The notes: generated from the letters alone by a model not told the origin. DNA of 48,430 nucleotides from Sporosarcina sp. NCCP-2222 (GCF_023168145.1 NZ_BQYK01000012.1:12458-60887); one strand, 5' to 3'. Positions 36,208 through 44,808 are shown, counted from the stretch's first letter. A program made the numbers and translations.

Positions 36208-36263
36208 AAAGCCCGAAGTGCATTGCTTTTCCTAGTGGGGAGCGTGTGCTTGGGCTTTTTTTT
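36208..36263 (+). terminator. Second terminator before adeC
   Basis: A second stem, AAAGCCC / GGGCTTT extended by AAG-TGCA / TGTG-CTT pairing, ends in eight T. It lies 12 bp after the first terminator and 27 bp before the adeC start. No second aptamer is visible between them. Confidence 0.75.
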
Positions 36264-36290
36264 ATACTAATCAGATGGGCGGGGAAAAGA

Positions 36291-38045
36291 GTGCAAAAAG
36301 AAGAATTAAAACAGCTAATTGACGTAGCGGCAGGGCGTAAACTTGCAGACCTTGTTTTGAAAAACGGTAAAATCGTGGATGTCTATCAAGGAAGTATCCT
36401 TGTTGGCGATGTGGCTATTGTCGATGGGAAAATTGCTGGTATTGGCGAATCTTACGAAGGTAAAGAGGTTGTTGATGTAAAAGGAAAATATATTGCACCG
36501 GGTTTTATTGATCCACATATTCACGTGGAATCTTCCTATGTGACGCCAGAGGAATTTGGGCGTTTACTTGTACCCCATGGCACGACGACTGTGATGGCAG
36601 ACCCCCATGAAATTGTTAACGTAGCGGGACTTAAAGGGCTAGATTATATGATTGAGGCAGCAGAACACACGGCGTTAGATATCCAGTACATGTTGCCATC
36701 TTGTGTTCCAGCAACCGATATGGAAAATGCCGGTGCGGTGTTAACAGCTTCTGATATGGTAACTCCATTAGAAACTGGAAAAGCGAAGGGACTCGCTGAA
36801 TTTATGGATTTCCCAGGGGTCATCGAGGCCAAGGATGAGGTGCTGGATAAACTGTTAGTAGCGAAGAAGCTACAGAAGCGAATTGATGGGCATAGTCCGA
36901 TGGTAAATGGAAAGGAACTTAACGCATATATTGCGGCTGGTGTAGAAAATGACCATGAATGCTCCACTATAGAAGAGATGCAGGCCCGTATTTCCCGAGG
37001 GATGTATGTCTTTTTACGGGAAGGATCTGTGACGCAGAATCTGCGTACTTTGCTAAAGGGCGTTACGACTCAAAATTTCCGCCGCTGTGTTTTATGTGGT
37101 GATGATGTACAAGCCAAAACTATTATTGAAAAAGGTCATTTGGATAACGCAATCCGTATTTGTGTAGAGGAAAATGTGGATTCGATACAAGCCATTCAAA
37201 TGGCTACCATCAACGCGGCAGAATGCTGTCAGTTGAATGACCGTGGCGCTGTGGCACCAGGATTAAGAGCCGATTTGGTCATTTTCAATGATCTTGACAA
37301 CTTGGTAGTGGAACAAACATATATCGAAGGGAAACTTGTGGCGAATCAAGCGAAATACGTACTGCCATTTACGAGAGCCGAAATTTCTTCCGTACAATCT
37401 AGTGTACATGTCAGTAATTTTTCCAAAGAGAAGCTTTCCTTGAAGTTAGATTCAAAGAAAGCGAGAGCGATTGAAGTGATTCAAACCGAAGCGTTAACCA
37501 ATGAAGCCATTGTCGAAGTCGATCTGGACGAGGCAGGAGAATTCGTATACAACCCTAATAATCCGGTTGCCAAAATTGCTGTGATTGAAAGACACCATAA
37601 CACGGGGAACGTATTCGTCGGTTTATTGAAAGACTACGGCATCCAAAAAGGTGCAATTGGCATCTCCATCGCCCATGATTCACATAACCTGATTGTGACG
37701 GGAACCAATGACGAGGATATGGCATTGGCCGTTGAGAAATTGAAAGAACAGGACGGCGGGGTTGTCCTCGTCGCAGACGGCAAGGTCCTCCATACAATGG
37801 CGCTTCCGGTAGCTGGACTGATGAGTCATCTTTCAGGAGAAGAGGTCATCGAAGAGCAACGCAAAGTTGATGATGTGGCACGTGAAGTACTCGGAATTGC
37901 AGAAGATGTCGATCCCATCATGACATTAGGCTTTATGTCGTTAGCCGTGATTCCGAAATTGAAAATCACGGATGTAGGACTTGTGGATGTAACAAAATTT
38001 GAATTTGTGCCTGTAGCTGTTGCGGTTGAAGAAAAGGTTTACTGA
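36291..38045 (+). CDS. adeC: Adenine deaminase AdeC
   Basis: A 584-residue amidohydrolase converting adenine to hypoxanthine and ammonia in purine salvage. The metal site is visible: GFIDPHIHVESS, the MADPHEIVNVAG block, then DGHSP and, in the second half, RCVLCGDDV, with the ade-specific C-terminal domain (TGTNDEDMALAVE). Length fits B. subtilis AdeC. The frame is open from 36192, inside the leader terminator, but GTG at 36291 with GGGGAAAAG upstream gives the true N-terminus QKEELKQLIDVAAGRK. Expression should fall when guanine or hypoxanthine is abundant. Confidence 0.96.
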   Translation: MQKEELKQLIDVAAGRKLADLVLKNGKIVDVYQGSILVGDVAIVDGKIAGIGESYEGKEVVDVKGKYIAPGFIDPHIHVESSYVTPEEFGRLLVPHGTTTVMADPHEIVNVAGLKGLDYMIEAAEHTALDIQYMLPSCVPATDMENAGAVLTASDMVTPLETGKAKGLAEFMDFPGVIEAKDEVLDKLLVAKKLQKRIDGHSPMVNGKELNAYIAAGVENDHECSTIEEMQARISRGMYVFLREGSVTQNLRTLLKGVTTQNFRRCVLCGDDVQAKTIIEKGHLDNAIRICVEENVDSIQAIQMATINAAECCQLNDRGAVAPGLRADLVIFNDLDNLVVEQTYIEGKLVANQAKYVLPFTRAEISSVQSSVHVSNFSKEKLSLKLDSKKARAIEVIQTEALTNEAIVEVDLDEAGEFVYNPNNPVAKIAVIERHHNTGNVFVGLLKDYGIQKGAIGISIAHDSHNLIVTGTNDEDMALAVEKLKEQDGGVVLVADGKVLHTMALPVAGLMSHLSGEEVIEEQRKVDDVAREVLGIAEDVDPIMTLGFMSLAVIPKLKITDVGLVDVTKFEFVPVAVAVEEKVY

Positions 38046-38057
38046 TTATATGCATGA

Positions 38058-38094
38058 AATAGCGCCCACTGGAATAACAGGTGGGCGTTATTTA
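38058..38094 (+). terminator. Terminator after adeC
   Basis: AAATAGCGCCCAC / GTGGGCGTTATTT stem with a short loop. Confidence 0.85.
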
Positions 38095-38226
38095 ACGTTT
38101 ATGAAAAAACATTCCTATATACACAATGATAAATAATTACGATCGTACTTATTAGAGTTAATTACAAATAAAAACCAAACCTACATTCATCGGCACTCGT
38201 CTAATAGTATGAAGGGGGGGAATGAA

Positions 38227-38763
38227 TTGGATAGCTATTCAATTGAACAAATGAAATTACCTTCGTATGACACAATTATCGATGAACTAATGACCGATTA
38301 TGGGCAAGACATCTTACAGTTAGTTATGCAGTACGTACATAACCTCTCGATTGCGGAAGATTTAACACAAGAAATTTTTGTGAAGTGCTATAAGGCATTG
38401 CCAACCTTCCAGTTTAATTCCTCAATGAAAACTTGGTTATGGCGCATTGCGATTAATCACACAAAAGATTATTTGAAAAGCTGGTATGCAAAGAATGTGG
38501 TAGCGACAAGAGAAGACCTTTTTGCACAAGTGAAAAGCGGGGATTGTATCGAGCAGCAGGTTATGCAGCGACAACAAGACGACGAACTAGTACGTGCTGT
38601 GTTTGCACTCCCAATTAAGTACCGTGAAGTCATCTATTTATACTATTACGAGGAGCAGTCGATGAAAGAAATGGCAGACGTCCTGCAGCTAAACGAAAGT
38701 ACCGTGAAAACAAGACTGCGAAAAGCCAAACAATTATTAAAAAAACGACTGGAGCGTGAGTAG
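38227..38763 (+). CDS. ECF-type RNA polymerase sigma factor
   Basis: A 178-residue group 4 sigma factor. Region 2 (about residues 20-85) has the typical AEDLTQEIFVKCYKALPTF and WLWRIAINHTKDYLK. Region 4 (about residues 115-172) has LPIKYREVIYLYYYEEQSMKEMADVL and the helix-turn-helix STVKTRLRKAKQLLKKRL (positions 38697-38750). TTG at 38227 with AGGGGGG upstream is preferred over ATG at 38209, which overlaps that ribosome site. A winged-helix gene starts directly after its stop, then a SEDS gene, forming one operon. No ordinary membrane anti-sigma factor follows. Confidence 0.9.
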   Translation: MDSYSIEQMKLPSYDTIIDELMTDYGQDILQLVMQYVHNLSIAEDLTQEIFVKCYKALPTFQFNSSMKTWLWRIAINHTKDYLKSWYAKNVVATREDLFAQVKSGDCIEQQVMQRQQDDELVRAVFALPIKYREVIYLYYYEEQSMKEMADVLQLNESTVKTRLRKAKQLLKKRLERE

Positions 38764-38764
38764 T

Positions 38765-39163
38765 ATGGAAGAACGCTTAAAAAGTTTAAAAAAAGCAGTC
38801 GATCGGACTGTCTTTCATAAAATAGAATTTAAGGCAAAGCATCAACAGCAAATACATCAACAGTTACAAGTAGTACCCCTCAAACAAAAAATACTATACA
38901 TGCTCATAGAATTAAGATCAGGCATGGAGGTAACACAAATGCTCCATGCATGTGGTGTCGAGCAAATTATAGAGAATGAAGGAATGGTATACTCCATTTT
39001 ACATGAAGCCGAGCAGCATGGGTGGCTTTCTGCAAGGTGGGAAAGTGGTGTAAAGTACTATCAATTAACGAAGCTCGGGAAAAAGCAATTACAGGCAGAC
39101 AATGTTTATGCAAAGCTATCTGTTAAGGAACTGCTTTGGGGGGGACGTATGCATGTTGAGTAA
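38765..39163 (+). CDS. PadR-like winged-helix protein with an anti-sigma-like N-terminus
   Basis: A 132-residue soluble protein. Residues about 45-120 form a PadR-type winged helix (KILYMLIELRSGMEV; VYSILHEAEQHGWLSARWE; YYQLTKLGKKQLQ). The first 40 residues (ERLKSLKKAVDRTVFHKIEF, then basic Lys/His/Gln-rich) are not part of PadR and resemble the short helical N-termini of ECF anti-sigma proteins; that resemblance is my judgement. ATG at 38765 has GGAG ten bases upstream. It overlaps the downstream SEDS gene by 11 bp. It may regulate the module or hold the sigma factor. Confidence 0.75.
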   Translation: MEERLKSLKKAVDRTVFHKIEFKAKHQQQIHQQLQVVPLKQKILYMLIELRSGMEVTQMLHACGVEQIIENEGMVYSILHEAEQHGWLSARWESGVKYYQLTKLGKKQLQADNVYAKLSVKELLWGGRMHVE

Positions 39164-40451
39164 ACAATTTGTGCAGCAAGTTACAAGCCATATCCGTTCT
39201 AAAGAGGCACGAAGCTATGTAGAAGAAGAATTGAAACACCATCTGACGCAATCTACACAAGGCTGGGTGAATAAAGGCTACTCACCAATTGAAGCCGAAG
39301 AAAAAGCGGTTGCGGAAATGGGTTCTGCTTCGCAGCTCGGGAAATCGATGGACAAGTTACATCGGCCCAAATGGGATTTTTGGCTGATTGGCGCAGTCTT
39401 GCTATTAATCGCCGCAAGCTTTGCACCGATTTTAACGACTGATTTTAGTGAACCCTATGGCCTAAATATGAAGGGTTACTTTGTCAAAAATAAAATCATA
39501 CATATACTGGTAGCCATTGCAGGAATAGCTGCCATCATGTATTTCGATTACCGTAAATTGCAACGTTATAGTTTGCTGATTTATGGGGGCGCACTGTTGT
39601 TATTATTCGTTTTATGGATTATGCCGAATGGATTTATTCATGGAAAGGCCGTGTATCAAATAGGTCTGGTTCGTATTCATGCATGGATGACACTGCCATT
39701 ATTATTAGTAGCTTTTGCAGTTTTTTTTACCGAACGGAAATGGAAAGGCTGGCAACTAACTGTGTTCATATTAGTTCCACTATGCCTTTTAATGAAGCTA
39801 TCAAATCTGACTGTAACGCTGCTCTATGTTGGAGTGATAGCGGTATTGTTTAGCTCTAGCTACTTCAGTCGAAAAGTGAAGCTATATGTATGTTTAACTG
39901 TAGGAAGTTTGGGGATGGCAATAGCGGCTTATAGTGTATATGCCTATCATTATGTAGGTATGTCGTATCAAACAGTGCGTATCGCAGCATTTTTACATCC
40001 TGAATTATATGCGGATACGGCAGGTTACGTGATACTTCAATTAAAGAAAGCACTTGCAGGAGCTGGCTGGTTCGGTGCAGGGACGAATTACTATGTCCCT
40101 GAAGCACACACCGATTATGCATTGGTACAGTTGATTCAATCGTATGGCTATGTTGCGGGAATTGCGATCATCATATTAATGCTCACAGTGGCACTGCGCA
40201 TTTTATGGCTGGTCCGTACAATGCCGCAATCATTTGGTAAACTACTTGTTTTGGGAGCAGTAACATTATACAGCTGTCAAAGTATATACTCGATTTTCAT
40301 GGTGTTTGGCATATTGCCTATAATATCTATGCCGTTGCCGTTTATTAGCTATGGGATTATATCATTACTGCTAAATGCCATTTTAATCGGCTTAGTCTTA
40401 AGTGTTTATCGGAGAAAAGCGTATATTGGAAAACGTGCGATCTTAATGTAA
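39153..40451 (+). CDS. FtsW/RodA/SpoVE-type SEDS protein with a HAAS-like N-terminal domain
   Basis: A 432-residue polytopic protein. Residues 1-65 are a soluble helical domain (HLTQSTQGWVNKGYSPIEAE; AVAEMGSASQLGKSMDKLH) of the HAAS/permease-prefix type often paired with PadR regulators. About ten membrane helices follow in the SEDS pattern. The segment PEAHTDYALVQLIQSYGYVA keeps the PEAHTD motif with the Asp essential for glycan polymerisation in RodA and FtsW, but the usual EELG after it is QSYG. The start at 39153 is inside the previous gene. It may be a stress-induced peptidoglycan polymerase; the dedicated penicillin-binding partner is not nearby. Confidence 0.82.
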   Translation: MLSKQFVQQVTSHIRSKEARSYVEEELKHHLTQSTQGWVNKGYSPIEAEEKAVAEMGSASQLGKSMDKLHRPKWDFWLIGAVLLLIAASFAPILTTDFSEPYGLNMKGYFVKNKIIHILVAIAGIAAIMYFDYRKLQRYSLLIYGGALLLLFVLWIMPNGFIHGKAVYQIGLVRIHAWMTLPLLLVAFAVFFTERKWKGWQLTVFILVPLCLLMKLSNLTVTLLYVGVIAVLFSSSYFSRKVKLYVCLTVGSLGMAIAAYSVYAYHYVGMSYQTVRIAAFLHPELYADTAGYVILQLKKALAGAGWFGAGTNYYVPEAHTDYALVQLIQSYGYVAGIAIIILMLTVALRILWLVRTMPQSFGKLLVLGAVTLYSCQSIYSIFMVFGILPIISMPLPFISYGIISLLLNAILIGLVLSVYRRKAYIGKRAILM

Positions 40452-40560
40452 AGAAAACCAGCCATTCGAACTTCAGCTAATTATGCGAAAAAGATAAATG
40501 TTAAAATAAAGGTTGATAAAGAAGTGCTCTATAAAATTGTCGCTATAGGGGTGTTTTGGG

Positions 40561-41640
40561 ATGATTGTTTTGAAAGATATCGGGAAGTTTGAGGAACTCC
40601 CGGTAATTGCAATGCATATATACCAAGGAAATATTCCGGCTTTGCATGCTGCAATGACAGCAGGTTGGGATATTGAGGAGGGCATTATACTTAGCAAGCA
40701 TATTATATTGAGCCCATTGGATCTGGCGCTTGTATCGCAGAGAAGGGAGGTAGTAAAGCTTTTGGTTGAGCACGGGGTCAACCTCAATGTCCAACATAAT
40801 CCGGCATTTCTGCGAGCTGTCCGCTATTGCAAGGAAGACATAGTTCGGTACATTGTGGCACAAGGGGCCAAGTTGGACATGCTCAATCAAACAGGATCAG
40901 GTGCATATTCGCAGGCCTATTATGGCAACAAAAAGAACATCCCGCTTATTCATGAGCTGGGTTTAGATATGAAGAAGCATGGCGGCGACGTATTACGTCA
41001 AGCCGCATCGGACCACGATCTCAAGACACTCACGTATTTGCTCGATCATGGGGTGGACATCAATTACAACAAACCGGATAAGGTCTACCCATATCAAGCG
41101 ACCCCGTTAACCGTTGCGGCGCGCATGGGGAATTTGGCCATGGTCAAATTTTTGATTGAACATGGGGCGGACGTTACATTAGCAGAAAAGGATGGCGAGA
41201 GGCCTTACACGATTGCCGTCAGTAATAAGCATACAGACATGGCCGACTATTTAAAATCGCTAGAGCCTGCTGAAATACATAATCTAGAGAACAAGAAACA
41301 TGAGCTGAAAAAATATAAATTACCCAATGAGCTGGTCAGCTTTCTTACTGGAGATAAGCTCCGTCTTGAGCTTGCACAGAATGAATTTGAAATCGGATAT
41401 ATCGACTTTTTAACATTGACCGATACGTTTGAGATGAAACTCGGCAGGCAAAAGCTGCTGCGTTTATCAGCGGATATCGATAATTACTCTGATCTACAGC
41501 TCGTTTGGAATCCGAAGAAAAAGGGTCTGATCGGTTGTTATGACGTGGAGCACCAGGTTTATGCAGATTTATGCAGCTTTACAGAGTTTCTCATGCAGCC
41601 TGAGGTGTACCTCATTCAATTTCTTGAAGGTGAACTGTAA
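40561..41640 (+). CDS. Ankyrin-repeat protein with a SUKH/SMI1-like C-terminal domain
   Basis: A 359-residue soluble protein. About residues 15-235 hold ankyrin repeats, the clearest being LSPLDLALVSQRREVVKLLV, then TPLTVAARMGNLAMVKFLIE with HGADVTLAEKDGERP. The C-terminal 110 residues (from YKLPNELVSFLTGDKL) resemble SMI1/KNR4 (SUKH) domains, a common fold of immunity proteins in polymorphic toxin systems. Both domains mediate protein binding, so an immunity role is plausible, but no toxin gene is visible. The neighbouring downstream gene is also SUKH-like. Confidence 0.75.
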   Translation: MIVLKDIGKFEELPVIAMHIYQGNIPALHAAMTAGWDIEEGIILSKHIILSPLDLALVSQRREVVKLLVEHGVNLNVQHNPAFLRAVRYCKEDIVRYIVAQGAKLDMLNQTGSGAYSQAYYGNKKNIPLIHELGLDMKKHGGDVLRQAASDHDLKTLTYLLDHGVDINYNKPDKVYPYQATPLTVAARMGNLAMVKFLIEHGADVTLAEKDGERPYTIAVSNKHTDMADYLKSLEPAEIHNLENKKHELKKYKLPNELVSFLTGDKLRLELAQNEFEIGYIDFLTLTDTFEMKLGRQKLLRLSADIDNYSDLQLVWNPKKKGLIGCYDVEHQVYADLCSFTEFLMQPEVYLIQFLEGEL

Positions 41641-41678
41641 GTGAAGGGACGCAAGACTATTTCGAAGGGGCAGTCGAG

Positions 41679-42134
41679 ATGCTATCAGTAAAAGTGATTA
41701 ATTATTGTAAAACTAAAAATTGGTGGTTTGAAGACGTTTTAGAGGAGTATGAACATGCACTAGTAAAGTTAGGCATCGATTTGGGATCAGATTTTGCCAC
41801 GTTTTATTTGCATGCAGAAGATGGGCCGACTTTCTTTAATAGGCGACGTGAAATCTATCAAATCTGTTGGTTTATGATCAATTCTTCTGATTATATGTTC
41901 GGCATGGAGAGAACGCATGGTGTTTTAAAGTTGCCTGCAGAATATATTCCATTGGATAACTTTCAAGGGGAGTTCGGCTTTTTTTATAATAAGAACACAG
42001 ACGAAGTGTTAGGCCTAGGATTGGGCCAGGAGATGGAGAGTTTTTTTGCTGGTCAATTGGATCCGCAATGGAAAAGCTTTAACTCCTTCCTCGAATGGTA
42101 TTTTGAACTGACCGATTCGTGTGTGATTATATAG
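41679..42134 (+). CDS. SMI1/KNR4 (SUKH)-like hypothetical protein
   Basis: A 151-residue acidic soluble protein. The C-terminal part (EYIPLDNFQGEFGFFYNKN, then GLGLGQEMESFF and FNSFLEWYFEL) follows the SUKH pattern of a glycine-bearing strand, a D-x-V-like strand and a final F-xx-FL-xx helix. Such proteins are often immunity factors; here the assignment is by pattern only. The start at 41679 follows AAGGGGC. It is 38 bp downstream of the ankyrin-SUKH gene on the same strand, so likely one operon. Confidence 0.55.
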   Translation: MLSVKVINYCKTKNWWFEDVLEEYEHALVKLGIDLGSDFATFYLHAEDGPTFFNRRREIYQICWFMINSSDYMFGMERTHGVLKLPAEYIPLDNFQGEFGFFYNKNTDEVLGLGLGQEMESFFAGQLDPQWKSFNSFLEWYFELTDSCVII

Positions 42135-42353
42135 AATAAGGTCCGAACAAATATTGCCAGACTTATCAGAAGGCCTCTGGAGTAAGGAATGGCTGCTTCA
42201 ACACGAGAGAACTTCTTTGAAGGAACATTAGTAGTATTGCTTATTGCATAGCTACCTTATAAGGAAATGCATTTCACTTGTTATAGCAAAGCAGAAGTTG
42301 AAAATTCAACGTTCAATCTAATTAAGGTATACAAGGGTATGGAGGTTATCAAA

Positions 42354-43256
42354 GTGGAAACTATTCAATACGCAATTGAAGATTCTATTAAATTTCTTGA
42401 GTCTTATCCCAAATTGCCCATTGAAGGCATCGAAAATAGCCGTAGAAAATGGGATGGTTTCTGGTGGCACCTGGCAGCTTTATATGAAATGGGGGAAGTA
42501 AGACAGGTTCCTGAATCGGCTATTTTAAAAGCTAAATATATACTTGAAGCTCAAACCTGGCCTATTTTCGTTAAATCAGCGGAAGACCTTCCAACAACTG
42601 AAATGGATAAGATGAAGATGGATTGCTGCCATTGTGAGCTTGCAGTATTCTATATGATTTTGATGGAATATGGATGCGATTTAGACAAGGAACTACCATG
42701 GATTCGCGAGTGGTTTTTAAAGCATCAGCTACCGGATGGTGGGTTGAACTGTGAACCTGATGCTTATACTTGTTCAAATAAGAGTTCAATCATTTCAACG
42801 CTACCTCCTCTTGAGGCAATTTTGTGGTATACAAACCGCGATTTCACTGAGGAGGAAGCTTTTTTCTTGGATCAAGGCGCACGTTATTTGATTGAACATT
42901 GTTTAGTGTATTCAAAACAAACAGGAGAAATCATAGATAAAGAATGGCTTAAACCTTGCTTTCCAAGATTTTTTGAATACGATATACTTCGAGGCATGGC
43001 CTTTTTGGTGGAATGGTCACGTCGCAGGAAAAAACCGCTGCCAACAGACCTGCTTTATAAAGGCATCCATCTACTGGACAGCCATGTTGATGCAACAGGC
43101 ATACGAATCGGGAGGCAAGTATTTGATCCACAGGGCCCATGGGGTGGGCATACCTTTGCGCTACTGGAAACTGTGTCTGAAATCGGTCAAGTTTCCCCTT
43201 TCCTTACCAAACAGTTTAATAGCGTTTTAATCCAATTGAATCAAACAATTAGTTAA
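42354..43256 (+). CDS. Hypothetical protein with a probable alpha/alpha-toroid fold
   Basis: A 300-residue soluble protein, largely helical. It carries glycine-rich turns and aromatic residues reminiscent of prenyltransferase/terpene-cyclase-type toroids (HQLPDGGLNCEPDAYTCSNK; STLPPLEAILWY; DPQGPWGGHTFALLE) and a CCHCE cluster. No QxxDGSW repeat or DxDD active site is present, so I do not assign catalysis. The frame is open from 42267, but GTG at 42354 has a perfect GGAGG eight bases upstream and is the likely start. A terminator follows. Confidence 0.65.
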   Translation: METIQYAIEDSIKFLESYPKLPIEGIENSRRKWDGFWWHLAALYEMGEVRQVPESAILKAKYILEAQTWPIFVKSAEDLPTTEMDKMKMDCCHCELAVFYMILMEYGCDLDKELPWIREWFLKHQLPDGGLNCEPDAYTCSNKSSIISTLPPLEAILWYTNRDFTEEEAFFLDQGARYLIEHCLVYSKQTGEIIDKEWLKPCFPRFFEYDILRGMAFLVEWSRRRKKPLPTDLLYKGIHLLDSHVDATGIRIGRQVFDPQGPWGGHTFALLETVSEIGQVSPFLTKQFNSVLIQLNQTIS

Positions 43257-43257
43257 A

Positions 43258-43294
43258 AAAGCATACGGAGGAACAGTGTATGCTTTACCTTTTT
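43258..43294 (+). terminator. Terminator after the toroid-like gene
   Basis: AAAGCATAC / GTATGCTTT stem, 11-base loop, then ACCTTTTT. Confidence 0.75.
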
Positions 43295-43359
43295 AGGATC
43301 ATTCTACGGTGTAACAGTTGAATAGGAGGAGTTATAGACAGAAAGTTTACGATGATTAA

Positions 43360-43503
43360 AGCATTATCAAGATACTGAAACGATTAGGGATGACTTACGA
43401 AGGCACGCTTCGTCAAAATCAAATGATAAAAGGAGTCCTGGCAGACAGCGCGCATTACTCTATTTTAAAAGTGGAATTTATTCTAACTGAAACAAATAGA
43501 TAG
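43360..43503 (+). pseudogene. C-terminal remnant of a GNAT (RimJ/RimL-type) acetyltransferase
   Basis: An uninterrupted 47-codon frame without a start reads SIIKILKRLGMTYEGTLRQ, then ADSAHYSILKVEF, and ends in TAG. This is the typical end of RimJ/RimL-like N-acetyltransferases. An in-frame TAA lies directly upstream and the N-terminal two thirds are missing, so it is a dead fragment. Confidence 0.75.
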
Positions 43504-43538
43504 GCTTTAAGGGCATTGTAATTGTCCAAATAAACGAG

Positions 43539-43574
43539 AGGCATTAGATGAGCAAATCTAATGCCTTATTTTTA
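43539..43574. terminator. Terminator downstream of the MFS gene
   Basis: A perfect 11-bp stem AGGCATTAGAT / ATCTAATGCCT with a six-base loop, then TATTTTTA on the plus strand. It can serve either side of this convergent junction. Confidence 0.8.
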
Positions 43575-43594
43575 TGTGGAGAGAAAAAATTCTA

Positions 43595-44761
43595 TTAAAT
43601 CCTGCCTTCCTTGTTAACATCCAGTTTTCGATAGATCAGCGCGAGTATTATCGCGGGGATGGTAGAAACAATCATGCCGATAAAGGCAAATCTAGGCTCG
43701 ATTTCGTATAAGTAGCCGCCGAAAATTGTAAATACAGCAGTGCTCCAGCTAAGAGCCAGGGCTGAATAAACGCCTTGTGCTTTCGGAATCTGGGCAGGTG
43801 AAATGTGTTTGATTAAGTATTTCATAAACGCATAATGCGCCATAGCAAACGAGAAGGCGTGCAACGTTTGAGCGAAAGAGAAAACAATGACGTTTGGAAA
43901 CGCGAATAGTAAGATCCATCGTAAGGTAGATCCCAATGCTGCTATGGCTAGCAATGAACCTACTGAAAATTTATTAAATCTCCGATCTGCGTTGGCGAAA
44001 AAGATGATTTCCGCCAACACGGAAATGTTGATAATAACGCCGATTAAATATTTTGGTGCATGGATTTCTTGCAAAAAGAGATAGCCATAATTGTAATAAG
44101 AAGCATGGGCTGCTTGCAGTAGGATGACGATACTAAGTACCAAACCGAAGTGTTTAATACGGAATAATCTTAATATGCCTCCTTTTTGTTCCTGATCTAC
44201 TGGTGGTTTTGTAGCTAGAATGTCAGGAGCATGTAGAAAACCAAGACAAACGAATACGACGATGCCAAGTAAAAACGCCCATAAAATCACTTGATCTCCG
44301 AGCATTGCTGTGAAGATAGAAAGAATTATGCCTGCTAATATGAAACCAATGGAGCCCCATTGACGGCTTTTACCATAATCTCGTAGTTGGTTACTTTGTA
44401 CGAGAAGGCCAGCCGCACTATCCAAAGCAGGCATCATGGCTGGATAAAGGAATTGGAATGCTAACGTGACAATAAGCAAACTGCTAAAGGAACTGGATGG
44501 AATGTAAAACAGAATAACAAGCAGTGTACCAATTCCCGCTCCATGTAATAAAGCTTTACTACTGAATTTCCCTGATAAATAAGGGAAAGCAACTAAAGTG
44601 GAAAGGCCTCGTGCAATGAGCCCAAAGCTCATGATTAAGCTAGCCTGAGGAACTGTAAGCCCTTTGGCATGAGTCAGCCACCCCGTCCAATAAGGAAGAA
44701 AAACGCCCCATGTTATAAAAAAACAAAAAAACTGCATGCTCATCCAACGATGTGTGTTCAT
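43595..44761 (-). CDS. MFS transporter (phenylpropionate-permease / MFS_1-like type)
   Basis: A 388-residue protein with about 12 membrane helices. The N-terminus FITWGVFLPYWTGWLTHAKG and the motif LRDYGKSRQWGSIGFILAG match the HcaT/LacY-like MFS_1 group (PF12832), whose substrates include 3-phenylpropionate and nucleosides or sugars. Substrate is not readable. GGAGGG precedes the start. It is divergent from a YeiL-like Crp/Fnr regulator across a 79-bp gap with a perfect 20-bp palindrome, so that regulator probably controls it. Confidence 0.85.
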   Translation of the reverse strand: MNTHRWMSMQFFCFFITWGVFLPYWTGWLTHAKGLTVPQASLIMSFGLIARGLSTLVAFPYLSGKFSSKALLHGAGIGTLLVILFYIPSSSFSSLLIVTLAFQFLYPAMMPALDSAAGLLVQSNQLRDYGKSRQWGSIGFILAGIILSIFTAMLGDQVILWAFLLGIVVFVCLGFLHAPDILATKPPVDQEQKGGILRLFRIKHFGLVLSIVILLQAAHASYYNYGYLFLQEIHAPKYLIGVIINISVLAEIIFFANADRRFNKFSVGSLLAIAALGSTLRWILLFAFPNVIVFSFAQTLHAFSFAMAHYAFMKYLIKHISPAQIPKAQGVYSALALSWSTAVFTIFGGYLYEIEPRFAFIGMIVSTIPAIILALIYRKLDVNKEGRI

Positions 44762-44808
44762 GTTATTCCCTCCGATGATTGCATGGTATCATGGAATGAC
44801 GAAGGAAT

